Shown here in pieces: positions 44,061 to 53,436 of a DNA stretch of 64,000 bases. The translations under genes and the position numbers were made by a program. The DNA is from Planktothrix rubescens CCAP 1459/22 (GTDB lineage Bacteria; Cyanobacteriota; Cyanobacteriia; Cyanobacteriales; Microcoleaceae): assembly GCA_904830895.1 (NCBI GenBank), contig LR882958.1, positions 3,364,001 to 3,428,000 of the forward strand. The letters run 5' to 3'. Position 1 is the stretch's first letter. Every line of letters starts with the position of its first letter. The notes below the pieces were generated by a model. It did not search any database. It was given only the letters and a program-made list of their open reading frames with translations, and had not been told where the DNA came from.

Positions 44061-45428
44061 ATGTCATGGACACCGGGCTACCAGTTGCGTCAGCGTCCCT
44101 ATGTTATTGAAACAATTCTGGGACAAGGGGGTTTTGGGATCACCTACAAAGCCAAACATTTACAATTAGATCATCAAGTTGTTCTGAAAACTCCTAATGC
44201 GGGTCTACAAAATGACCCCGAATATCCTAAATATGTTCAACGCTTTATTCAAGAAGGTAAAACTTTAGCGAAACTTTGCCAAAATTCCCATCCCCATATT
44301 GTCCGAGTTAGTGATTTATTTGAAGAAAATGGGCTTCACTGCTTAGTCATGGAATTAATTGTGGGGCAGAGTTTATGGGAATTTGTGCAAACAAAAGGTC
44401 GGTTATCGGAAGCAGAAGCAGTTAATATTATTCGTCAAATTGCTGATGCTTTGGTTATGGTTCATAACGCTGGAATTATTCACCGAGACGCTCATCCGGC
44501 GAATATTATGTTAAGAAATAATACCTCGGCGGTGTTAATTGATTTTGGACTAGCTGCGGAAATTATGCCCAGGGTGATGAGTTCAAAACATCCGGCTAAT
44601 TTAAACTTTGCCCCCTATGAACAATTCCTAGAAGGCAGTGGGAAACCGACGGTTGATGTTTATTGTTTAGCGGCTTCTTTATATTATGCCATTACCGGAC
44701 AATTACCAACCCAGGCTTTAACTCGCAAGTTGAAAAATCAAGCCTTAATCCCACCTAATAGAATTGTTAAAATTAGTGATAAAATTAATGATGCTATTGT
44801 GAAAGGCTTGGGGTTAGAACCGGAACAACGTCCTCAAACGATGGCGGAGTTTTTGAGATTATTAGATATTCAACCCCAACCTGTTCAGATTCCCCAACCG
44901 GATATAGAATTAAAGTCAGCTAAAGGGGTTAATTATCATCAATTAGAACAACTTTTGAAAGCCGGAAGTTGGAAAAAAGCTGACGAAGAAACGGCTAACA
45001 AAATGTGTGAAGTCGCCGGAAGAACAAAGGAGGGATATTTAAGGGTTGAAGATATTAATAAATTTCCCTGTGAGGATTTACGCACCATTGACCAACTTTG
45101 GGTAAAATACAGCAATGGTCGCTTTGGATTCAGTGTCCAGAAGAAGATTTGGCTGGAAGTCACTTGTGAGCCGGAAGTTGGCGATATTGATGAATATGAG
45201 ATAGAATTTAATCTGGGTGATCGCGTTGGATGGAGAAAGAACGACAGTTGGATGGATGGTTGGATGAACTACGATGATCTGACCTTTTCCATATTAGCTC
45301 CTGTAGGCCACCTCCCTGTTCGTTGTGTGTGGGTTTTGCAGTTTTGGAGTTTGGGGGCGGGTTCGTGGAGTCCGGTGTTGGGTGCAGTTTCTTCTCTCGC
45401 GTCGAGACTAGCAAACTGTAACATATAA
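44061..45428 (+). CDS. Ser/Thr kinase fused to GUN4 domain
   Basis: This 455-residue protein has a Hanks-type kinase at about 10-270 (ILGQGGFGITY, VVLKTPN, IIHRDAHPANIM, VLIDFGLA) and a GUN4 tetrapyrrole-binding domain at about 290-430 (YHQLEQLLKAGSWKKADEET, LRTIDQLWVKYSNGRFGFSVQ). Such fusions are common in filamentous cyanobacteria. The GUN4 part would bind porphyrin or act as a sensor. The stretch after VGHLPV (about 420-445) is unusually Trp/Gly-rich and shares GGGGCGGGTTCG with the repeat downstream, suggesting a repeat inserted near the end. The final SSLASRLANCNI looks family-typical. Confidence 0.9.
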   Translation: MSWTPGYQLRQRPYVIETILGQGGFGITYKAKHLQLDHQVVLKTPNAGLQNDPEYPKYVQRFIQEGKTLAKLCQNSHPHIVRVSDLFEENGLHCLVMELIVGQSLWEFVQTKGRLSEAEAVNIIRQIADALVMVHNAGIIHRDAHPANIMLRNNTSAVLIDFGLAAEIMPRVMSSKHPANLNFAPYEQFLEGSGKPTVDVYCLAASLYYAITGQLPTQALTRKLKNQALIPPNRIVKISDKINDAIVKGLGLEPEQRPQTMAEFLRLLDIQPQPVQIPQPDIELKSAKGVNYHQLEQLLKAGSWKKADEETANKMCEVAGRTKEGYLRVEDINKFPCEDLRTIDQLWVKYSNGRFGFSVQKKIWLEVTCEPEVGDIDEYEIEFNLGDRVGWRKNDSWMDGWMNYDDLTFSILAPVGHLPVRCVWVLQFWSLGAGSWSPVLGAVSSLASRLANCNI

Positions 45429-45468
45429 GGCTTACATATTTTCGTAAACATTTATGACATTGATTGAA

Positions 45469-45650
45469 TGTAGGGGCGGGTTCGCCGGGATTTTTGTTAA
45501 TAATAATTAACCTAAATAAACTCGCCCAACCCCATAATAGGAATCAATATCAACCCGGTTTTATTAACGTTAAATTTTGGTGAGGTGGGGCAGGTTTATC
45601 AAGATTATTTGTCAGATTTGAAAGATTTTGTCGAACTCGCCCCTACGGGT
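45469..45650. repeat. Inverted pair of GTAGGGGCGGGTTCG repeats
   Basis: TGTAGGGGCGGGTTCG at 45469 and GAACTCGCCCCTAC at 45634 face each other across AT-rich DNA after the kinase-GUN4 gene. A related 12-mer lies inside the end of that gene (about 45353). No ORF is seen in this 266-bp spacer. Confidence 0.6.
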
Positions 45651-45694
45651 TTTAAAGTTGTTCGCAAATTATTAAGTGATCGGAGGTTTGATAA

Positions 45695-46012
45695 ATGAAA
45701 AACGATATTTTTGATCAGTTTCTTGGTTTCTTACAAAATTTAGATCAACAAGAAATTAGCTATTCTCTAGCTCATCATCGGGATGAGGCGATTATGGTGA
45801 GTGTTGCGCTTCCTGGGGAGCGTTGGGAAGTTGAATTTTTGAATGATGGATCTGTCGAGATTGAAAGATTTATTAGTCAAGGCGAAATATCGGGAGAAGA
45901 ATCTTTAAACGAATTATTTTCTCGATATTCAGATCCAGAGGATGTTTCTATTAAGACTAATTCAAATCCTAACTTGGTATCTATGTTCTTAATTCCCAAT
46001 AATGTCCAATAA
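45695..46012 (+). CDS. Small acidic hypothetical protein
   Basis: This 105-residue soluble acidic protein starts after a CGGAGG site. The centre (DEAIMVSVALPGERWEVEFLNDGSVEIERF) looks like a beta-sheet hairpin domain seen in small immunity-like proteins, but I cannot name it. It is 14 bp upstream of another small gene on the same strand, so the two are probably co-expressed. Confidence 0.6.
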   Translation: MKNDIFDQFLGFLQNLDQQEISYSLAHHRDEAIMVSVALPGERWEVEFLNDGSVEIERFISQGEISGEESLNELFSRYSDPEDVSIKTNSNPNLVSMFLIPNNVQ

Positions 46013-46026
46013 TTCCCAATTTACCG

Positions 46027-46386
46027 ATGAACAAATCTATCAACAACCTCTACGACTTACTCGAAAAAATTAAACAAAAACCAGGAATGTATATTGGGAG
46101 TCCTAATATTAATAATTTATTGATGTTTTTGTGTGGTTATCAATACGCCTGTGAAGCGATGGAACTTCCTGAAAGCGAACAAGAAATGGAATTTACACAA
46201 TTTCAGCCTTGGTTACAAGCTAAATTTGGGGTCAATACTTCCGCATCTTGGGCTAGAATTATTTTATTGTATTCTAGTGATGAAGCCGACGCTTTTAAAA
46301 ATTTCTTTGATTTATTAGCCGAGTTTAGAAATCAGCAACATGATTCAGAAACAATTAAAAAAGAGTCGTTATCTTTAAAGGTTTAA
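46027..46386 (+). CDS. Small hypothetical protein with KPGMYIGSP motif
   Basis: This 119-residue soluble helical protein (INNLYDLLEKIKQKPGMYIG, then LCGYQYACEAM) belongs to a type of small protein I associate with polymorphic-toxin immunity gene clusters; this is a weak inference. No toxin gene is adjacent. It forms a two-gene unit with the preceding ORF and ends at a hairpin repeat shared with convergent atpC. Confidence 0.6.
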   Translation: MNKSINNLYDLLEKIKQKPGMYIGSPNINNLLMFLCGYQYACEAMELPESEQEMEFTQFQPWLQAKFGVNTSASWARIILLYSSDEADAFKNFFDLLAEFRNQQHDSETIKKESLSLKV

Positions 46387-46405
46387 ATTGCTGGTGAGTG
46401 AGGGT

Positions 46406-46441
46406 TAGAAACCGGGTTTATTAAGAGAAACCCGGTTTCTT
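46406..46441. terminator. GAAACCGGGTTTC-family hairpin, copy 5, between convergent genes
   Basis: AGAAACCGGGTTT and AAACCCGGTTTCT lie either side of a short spacer, between the small hypothetical gene and atpC. The arms pair perfectly, making it a good bidirectional terminator. Confidence 0.75.
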
Positions 46442-46446
46442 GTTTG

Positions 46447-46860
46447 TTATTCGATAACACCACCAGCCGCTTGTAACCGCGCTCTGGCTCTTTTAATAGC
46501 TTTTGTCGCTTTAATTTTGGCTTTTTTAGAATCACCAGTTTCAGCCGCTTCTAAATCAGCTTGAGCCTTGGTATAGGCGGTACGGGCAGCTTCTAAATTA
46601 ATAGTATCACCCCGTTCAGCACCATTCACCAAGATGGTGACTTCATTGGCTTCCACTTCAGCAAACCCACCCATTAAGGCGATAGGAGTCCATTTATTTT
46701 TAGACCGAACCCGCAGCACCCCGGTATCTAAGGCTGTCAATAGGGGAGCGTGACCCGTCAGAATACCCACTTGGCCGGTTGTACTCGGAAGAATCACCTC
46801 ATCAGCATTTTCATCCCAGACCGTCCGATCTGGAGCGATTACACGCACAGTTAATGTCAT
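46447..46860 (-). CDS. atpC: ATP synthase F1 epsilon subunit
   Basis: This 137-residue epsilon subunit of the F1 ATPase regulates rotation and inhibits ATP hydrolysis. The N-terminal beta-sandwich ([29 protein letters not shown]) and [21 protein letters not shown] are conserved. The C-terminal helical hairpin is rich in Ala and Lys. It follows atpD in the usual cyanobacterial atpBE (beta-epsilon) order with a 105-bp spacer containing a hairpin. Confidence 0.97.
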   Translation of the reverse strand: MTLTVRVIAPDRTVWDENADEVILPSTTGQVGILTGHAPLLTALDTGVLRVRSKNKWTPIALMGGFAEVEANEVTILVNGAERGDTINLEAARTAYTKAQADLEAAETGDSKKAKIKATKAIKRARARLQAAGGVIE

Positions 46861-46914
46861 TTGTCAAGAGTTAATAAAATATTATCGAGATCAAAAAATA
46901 AGGGTTGTTGGGCC

Positions 46915-46953
46915 GTTGTTGGGCTTTAGCCCTCCCAATCCTAGCCCAACAAC
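46915..46953 (-). promoter_or_regulatory. Stem-loop between atpD and atpC
   Basis: Eleven-base perfect arms (GTTGTTGGGCT and AGCCCAACAAC) enclose 17 bases. An additional GTTGTTGGGC copy at 46904-46913 could compete for the same arm. It may reduce read-through into atpC or stabilise the atpD message, lowering epsilon relative to beta. Confidence 0.55.
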
Positions 46954-46965
46954 AGTCGGTCAACC

Positions 46966-48429
<1,464 letters not shown>

Positions 48430-48535
48430 TTAATACAAGTTGATTCCGAAATCGTCTCGGAAACGTTTAGAAGAATTTAATATTGCCATCTTTTAGGTTA
48501 TCACTGATCAGTGATCACGTTTGAGCGATTTGATT

Positions 48536-49921
48536 CTATTGAAAATCCGATCCCAATAATTCTACAACCCGATTTAGTTGCACCGAATGGGAGGCTTTAA
48601 ATAAAATCCGATCCCCGGGCTGGATCAAGGCTTTTAACTGTTGTACCATTTGAGCATGAGCATCGGAGGTCTGTACATCAACTATTGACACTAACGGAAC
48701 ACCGCCAGCCCCCTTTGCTAAGGCATTGGCGGCCTCAAACTCTGCCAAAATCAATAATCCGTCCAAATTCAGTTCCCGCACGGTGCGCCCCACTTGTTCA
48801 TGGAATTCTAGCGATCGCTCTCCTAACTCTTTCATCGTCCCTAATACGGCAATATGGCGTTTCCCTGGGGTTTGGGCCAATAACCGCAAGGCTGCTAACA
48901 TTGATTCCAACCCGGCATTATAGGTTTCATCGAGGATCACTAAATCTTCCCCCCACTGATAGCGTTTTGCCCGGCCATCGGGTAACTGTACCGCTATTGG
49001 TTGCTGAAAAGGCTTGTATGAGGTTTGCGCCCCATAAATTCCCCTAAATACGGCTAATGCGGCTAGGAAATTAGAGGCGTTATGCTCCCCAGGTAAGGGT
49101 AAGGGTAAATCTATTCCTTCGACTCGCAAGGTTTGGGCGTCGATTAATTCTCCTCGCAGATCTCCCTCTTTTAACCCATAGGTAATTGTATTACCTGACC
49201 AAACTTTAGCGGCGGTATTGATTAAACGATCCTGATCTTGATTTAATACTGCTAAACTGGTTTTTGGCATTTCTGCTAATAGTTCACATTTGGCTTGGGC
49301 GATCGCATCTTCCGACCCCAACAGTCCAATATGAGCCGTCCCCACATTAGTAATTACCCCAATTGTCGGTAGAACAATTTGGGTTAATTCGGCAATTTGT
49401 CCGACTCCGCGCATAGCCATTTCTATTACGGCAAAATCATGATCGGATGTTAGTTGTAATAGGGTTTTAGGAACTCCAATTTCATTGTTATAATTGGCTT
49501 GAGTTTTTAACACTTTGCCTTGAGTTCCTAATATGGCCGCAATTAATTCCTTAGTTGTAGTTTTCCCCACCGAACCTGTGACCCCGATAATCGGAATCTG
49601 AAATTGATCCCGCCACCATCGGGCAATCTGTTGATAGGCTGTTAAGGGGTTGGGAACCGGGAAAAGGGGCAAATTCGGGTGATTTTGGGCAAAATCCTTA
49701 GTGACAATCGCAGCAATGGCTCCCTGGTTAATCGCCTGTTCCACAAAATTATGGCCATCAAAGTGTTCCCCCTGTAGTGCTAAAAATACCTCTCCAGGTT
49801 TAATACTGCGGGTATCGGTTGTGATCCCGATTACGGTTGTAGAATCCGTGGAATTACGGTAAAATGGGGAATTAATCGCTAAAATCTGAGCAATCTGACC
49901 GAGAGTGATGAGATTAGACAT
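48536..49921 (-). CDS. murF: UDP-MurNAc-tripeptide--D-Ala-D-Ala ligase MurF
   Basis: This 461-residue Mur ligase adds D-Ala-D-Ala to UDP-MurNAc-tripeptide in the cytoplasm. The ATP-binding GVTGSVGKTTTKE, the FLALQGEHFDGHNF N-terminal domain and LDETYNAGLESMLAALRLL are present. Length is normal. It lies 121 bp upstream of atpD on the same strand, probably transcribed separately. Confidence 0.95.
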   Translation of the reverse strand: MSNLITLGQIAQILAINSPFYRNSTDSTTVIGITTDTRSIKPGEVFLALQGEHFDGHNFVEQAINQGAIAAIVTKDFAQNHPNLPLFPVPNPLTAYQQIARWWRDQFQIPIIGVTGSVGKTTTKELIAAILGTQGKVLKTQANYNNEIGVPKTLLQLTSDHDFAVIEMAMRGVGQIAELTQIVLPTIGVITNVGTAHIGLLGSEDAIAQAKCELLAEMPKTSLAVLNQDQDRLINTAAKVWSGNTITYGLKEGDLRGELIDAQTLRVEGIDLPLPLPGEHNASNFLAALAVFRGIYGAQTSYKPFQQPIAVQLPDGRAKRYQWGEDLVILDETYNAGLESMLAALRLLAQTPGKRHIAVLGTMKELGERSLEFHEQVGRTVRELNLDGLLILAEFEAANALAKGAGGVPLVSIVDVQTSDAHAQMVQQLKALIQPGDRILFKASHSVQLNRVVELLGSDFQ

Positions 49922-50399
49922 TCTCTGAACTCTTGAAAATTGATTATTATTGATTACTCAGATATGATATTCTAAAACATCGCGGGTTTTGTAGCGATTT
50001 TTATTGAGATTGATTGCGATTTCAGCCCTAGTTGTTGAAAATAGCATAACAAGCTGGAAAATATATTATTAATCGGAACTATTTCCCCTAATAGTTCTTT
50101 TATAGAAATCTATTCAACTGAATGGTGGTGCGAGTATTCGATATCGGGTCAGGATGACCGAAGCATTCTTGAATAGATTTGCCCAGGATGTCAAGGGTTG
50201 AACTTCTTTTAAATCACTTTTTTTTAAAGAGTTTTTGATCTAAGTTCTATCATCTGTAATCTTACAAAATCTTCCCGTCTCCATACCGCTATTTTATTGT
50301 AGATTTTAAAACTTAATTAGGGTCAAAATCATAAATTTATTGTTATCATAAAACTTAACTATAAAATTACACTCAAATTGAGTAGATGGGTAATCAAAA
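49922..50399. other. Gene-free spacer
   Basis: This 478-bp AT-rich stretch between divergent murF and a hypothetical gene contains no ORF, RNA gene or clear repeat that I can support. It must hold the promoters of both genes. Confidence 0.6.
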
Positions 50400-51692
50400 A
50401 TGAACAACAATTTAGCAAATCCTTTTAATCGAGCTACTGTTAAAGAAGAACAAATTCTCTATAATCACTTACTCGAAAAGGTAGAAATAGAGGAGCCTCC
50501 TCAAATGATAGAAAGGCTGAATCTATTATTTATTCAAGGGTCAGGATATCCAGATTTGGAAGTCTCTAAAGCCTTGAATAAATTAGTCATCTCTAAATTA
50601 GAGACTCAGGATTTTAATTATATCCTGAATCGTTGTTGTTATATTTTAATTAATCGCTGGCATACTTCTCCCGAAAGGAAAACAGCTATTAATAAATTAA
50701 TTCAACTTTTTGATGAATCTATTCTCAAAGTTAGAAAAGTTTATTCTTATTCCCGAAATGTTCGGGAATTGGGGGATTTGGTTTGTGAATTTACTAAAAG
50801 TGAGCAGTATTTGGCATTAAAACGCTTTGCAGAAGTGATTAATCAACCAGCAGAATTAGATTATAAAACCCAATCTTCCGAACCCCTAAGAATATTAATT
50901 CCTCGCTATCCCTATCTTTATAAACATTGTTTACTCAGTGAAGATAGTTCCTATGAACATCGACAGATGATTCAACTCATTCAAGTTCAAAAACAACGGA
51001 AATATGAACTGGATTTATCTCAGTATGCAGCCCATCAAATGCGACTCGCCAACATCGCCCGACGGACATCCATAGAAGAAGCCAGAAAAATTGTTTCTCC
51101 GGTTCCCAATCCTACCTTTTTAAATAATAGAGAACTATTTGCCGCCCTGAAACAATTTGTGGGCAAAATAGAAGGAACACAAACCTATAAAGATTTAGCT
51201 CAAAGTTTTCTATCCCAGACTAAAACTAATCAATCTTTTCGAGAATTTAAAAACAGTTTATATGAATATATCAGCCCAACTTCTATTGATTCATCCTATA
51301 TCCGTAATCAATTTAATGATAAATTATACAAACAGTTACAAAATACTATTCCCCATAGTGATGAAGAAAATTTTAGTGAATTTCTCCTCCTGAGAACTTG
51401 TAACCAAATATTAAACTTTCTGGTGGTTGAAAGTCCCCAAAAACCCAATCATTTTGTGTTTATCGACTTAATTGCTAATGTGGGCCCCACCATGACCGTA
51501 GGTTTATTACTCAAAATCGTTTTAATTTGTCGAAAAGTCAAACCCTACCTAGAAAAACGATTTGCTATTTTATTTAATCATTACGAGTCCTGTTCTCAAG
51601 ATGGAGTTCTCTGGTTAGTAAAAGTATTGGAAAACTTAAATATTGCTTTAAGTACCAACTTTGGTGGCGTTGATTTGTCTTTCATCAGATAA
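50400..51692 (+). CDS. Conserved cyanobacterial hypothetical protein
   Basis: This 430-residue soluble, helix-rich protein has no signal peptide or membrane segment. The N-terminal half (IERLNLLFIQGSGYPDLEVSKALNKLV... ILNRCCYILINRW) has an alpha-solenoid look. The centre contains YPYLYKHCLLSEDSSYEHRQMI, and the C-terminus FVFIDLIANVGPTMTVGLLLKIVLICRKVKPYLEKRF looks conserved. I believe it is a family restricted to cyanobacteria; no function is known. Confidence 0.7.
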   Translation: MNNNLANPFNRATVKEEQILYNHLLEKVEIEEPPQMIERLNLLFIQGSGYPDLEVSKALNKLVISKLETQDFNYILNRCCYILINRWHTSPERKTAINKLIQLFDESILKVRKVYSYSRNVRELGDLVCEFTKSEQYLALKRFAEVINQPAELDYKTQSSEPLRILIPRYPYLYKHCLLSEDSSYEHRQMIQLIQVQKQRKYELDLSQYAAHQMRLANIARRTSIEEARKIVSPVPNPTFLNNRELFAALKQFVGKIEGTQTYKDLAQSFLSQTKTNQSFREFKNSLYEYISPTSIDSSYIRNQFNDKLYKQLQNTIPHSDEENFSEFLLLRTCNQILNFLVVESPQKPNHFVFIDLIANVGPTMTVGLLLKIVLICRKVKPYLEKRFAILFNHYESCSQDGVLWLVKVLENLNIALSTNFGGVDLSFIR

Positions 51693-51780
51693 ACTTCCTT
51701 AATTAAATATCTGAAAAAAGTGCTTGGAAATTTAGGTTAAGAATATCCAATTAATTTTGTTTAGGTACTTATAGCAAGAG

Positions 51781-51864
51781 GGAATAGGGAATAGGGAATA
51801 GGGAATAGGGAATAGGGAATAGGGAATAGGGAATAGGGAATAGGGAATAGGGAATAGGGAATAG
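51781..51864. repeat. 12-copy heptanucleotide array GGAATAG
   Basis: Twelve perfect tandem copies of GGAATAG lie just inside the left 25-bp inverted repeat. This is the short tandemly repeated repetitive (STRR) type typical of filamentous cyanobacteria. Copy number is probably unstable. Confidence 0.95.
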
Positions 51865-51872
51865 GGAAATAC

Positions 51873-52061
51873 TTACTGTGAGCAGCTTTTAGCTTTCAAG
51901 AATGTCCTAATAGATGCGGCAACTTCTATATTAGATATCTCCGAAAATCCCCAAATGCCATCTATCGCTAATTTTTGAACCTCTAGCACTCCTGTGCCGG
52001 GTTCTCCCAAAGTAACGGATTTATAGGCTTTTTCAGTTACATTAATAATAATTAATGAATT
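51873..52061 (-). pseudogene. C-terminal fragment of an unknown gene
   Basis: A 62-codon frame without a start reads SLIIINVTEKAYKSVTLGEP and continues through VLEVQKLAIDGIWGFSEISN to a stop at 51873. It reads like the end of a soluble alpha/beta protein. A stop lies directly upstream and the transposase gene ends 33 bp away, so the 5' part was probably lost when the element inserted. No family recognised. Confidence 0.5.
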
Positions 52062-52094
52062 TTATCTCTGATATTCAATCATTTTTTACAAGAA

Positions 52095-53006
52095 TTATGG
52101 GCAATTCTTAGATGATAATACAATCGCTCCTATTCGCCATCTTATTAGTCCACATACTGTCAAGATTACTGCTTCATAATTTTCCCTCTTTAACCGAAAT
52201 CTTTCTGAAGCAACTCGATAAATTTTTATCAGTCTTATTAAATGTTCGACTACAATCCTTTGTTTGGCTTTTAACCGATTTTCTTCTCGATGTTCAAGCG
52301 ATATTTCTTGATTTCTCGGTTTCTTATGTGGTGTATTAATTGCTGTTTCCCCTACATAAGCTTTATCCCCTCTGTATTTTTGATTGTTCCCCAATTCCTC
52401 GCTTCTTTCTCTCCACAATTTTAGATCGCTTGTTGCTCCGGTATAACCCACTACTACATCCACTATTTCTTTCCCATTTGGCATGACAATCACTTGATTT
52501 TTAAACGTATGTGTTTTTTTCTTTCCTGAGTAATATTTTTTCTGCTCTTCATTGTCTGTTGGTCTTTGCATGGGCTGTTCATAGCTATCTACTATTAACT
52601 CAAATTCCAGCAGAATTTTTTCTACCCACTCCCAATCACTCTCGTTTTTTTTTACTTGCTCAACTAAACTCGCTGGTAGTAATTCTCTGAAGATTTTTAT
52701 CCAGTTATGGAAAATATCATTCGCTGTTGATTCACTCACTTCAAACTGTAACCCTAACATTTGAAATGTGGGCATCTGATGCAGATAAATTAGAGTTAGT
52801 AATATTTGTTCATCCACAGATAATTTCTGGCGACGACCCCCACCTGCTTTAATCAACCTGATTTTAGTTTTTTCTTGTTCCTGTCGTTTTTCTTGTTCTA
52901 ATAACTCCGCAGCTTGAATGAGTTCTATCAACTGTTCATATTCCATCCCTAATAGCCTTTTTGCTTGCTGGGGATTCTTGTCCAGATACTCTCTTAAGTT
53001 ACTCAT
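52095..53006 (-). CDS. IS5-like DDE transposase
   Basis: This 303-residue transposase has a helix-turn-helix N-terminal part (MSNLREYLDKNPQQAKRLLG; SVDEQILLTLIYLHQMPTFQMLGLQFEVS) and a DDE_Tnp_4-type catalytic domain. Candidate catalytic residues are D in LIVDSYEQP, D in GDKAYVGE and E in VVEHLIRLIKIYRV. It looks full length and possibly active. Its stop overlaps a small hairpin (AAGAATT and AATTCTT, 52089-52111). Element ends are not certain. Confidence 0.88.
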   Translation of the reverse strand: MSNLREYLDKNPQQAKRLLGMEYEQLIELIQAAELLEQEKRQEQEKTKIRLIKAGGGRRQKLSVDEQILLTLIYLHQMPTFQMLGLQFEVSESTANDIFHNWIKIFRELLPASLVEQVKKNESDWEWVEKILLEFELIVDSYEQPMQRPTDNEEQKKYYSGKKKTHTFKNQVIVMPNGKEIVDVVVGYTGATSDLKLWRERSEELGNNQKYRGDKAYVGETAINTPHKKPRNQEISLEHREENRLKAKQRIVVEHLIRLIKIYRVASERFRLKRENYEAVILTVCGLIRWRIGAIVLSSKNCP

Positions 53007-53029
53007 CTCTTATTGGGGTAAAATCCAAT

Positions 53030-53205
53030 TTTACCATCTTGCTATCCTTCCCAATTTATATTTTGGAGATGTCTATTATATCACAATCAAAATCCAGAAT
53101 TGCGATCGCAAACGAACTTGGTTTAATGCTGTTTCTGAAATTCAATGGTTTGATGCCGATAGTTCTAATTTATTAGATCAAGTTTGGAAATTAATTATTT
53201 TATAA
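53030..53205 (+). pseudogene. Possible coding fragment beside the transposase
   Basis: The plus-strand frame ends LYFGDVYYITIKIQNCDRKR and then TWFNAVSEIQWFDADSSNLLDQVWKL with a stop at 53205. The composition looks protein-like, but the frame upstream runs antisense through the transposase, so only this 3' part could be real. It may be the residue of a gene disrupted by insertion. Low certainty. Confidence 0.35.
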
Positions 53206-53284
53206 GTACCTAAACAAAATTAATTACACATCCTCTACCCTGTTCCCTCTCTCAACTAGGTAATTTATTTTGTGCAACTACTTA

Positions 53285-53376
53285 TATAGCAATCCTATTT
53301 GAGTTGTAGGGATAAATGAGCCTGAAACCCAGGCACAGCAAGGAGCCAATATTAGAACCTACTTAGGATTGCTATA
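53285..53376. repeat. 92-bp inverted-repeat element, copy 2
   Basis: Same length, ends and internal GATAAATGAGCCT/AGGCACAGCAAGGAGC blocks as 26346-26437, with differences mainly between the last internal block and the right inverted end. Here it stands alone, 60 bp upstream of the methyltransferase gene, so it may carry or alter that gene's promoter. Confidence 0.85.
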
Positions 53377-53436
53377 GATATAAATTATACTGATAATTAG
53401 TGTATACTTGAGTAAGTTAAAATTTTGAATTCAGTA

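Larger units (their letters stand above)
51749..53225. mobile_element. Transposase locus bracketed by 25-bp perfect inverted repeats
   Basis: A 25-base sequence at 51749-51773 (beginning AATTAATTTTGTTTAGGTAC) recurs exactly inverted at 53201-53225. Between them are a heptanucleotide array, a broken gene end, an IS5-like transposase and another possible coding fragment. The repeats could be ends of a composite or non-autonomous element, or two copies of a dispersed repeat. No target duplication is visible next to them. Confidence 0.6.

Noticed and set aside
48685-49047. 120-codon plus-strand ORF opposite murF
   Set aside because: Antisense to conserved MurF motifs, with no plausible start context.
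51781-51864. Heptamer array as a possible CRISPR
   Set aside because: Units are contiguous 7-mers without spacers, so it is a simple tandem repeat.
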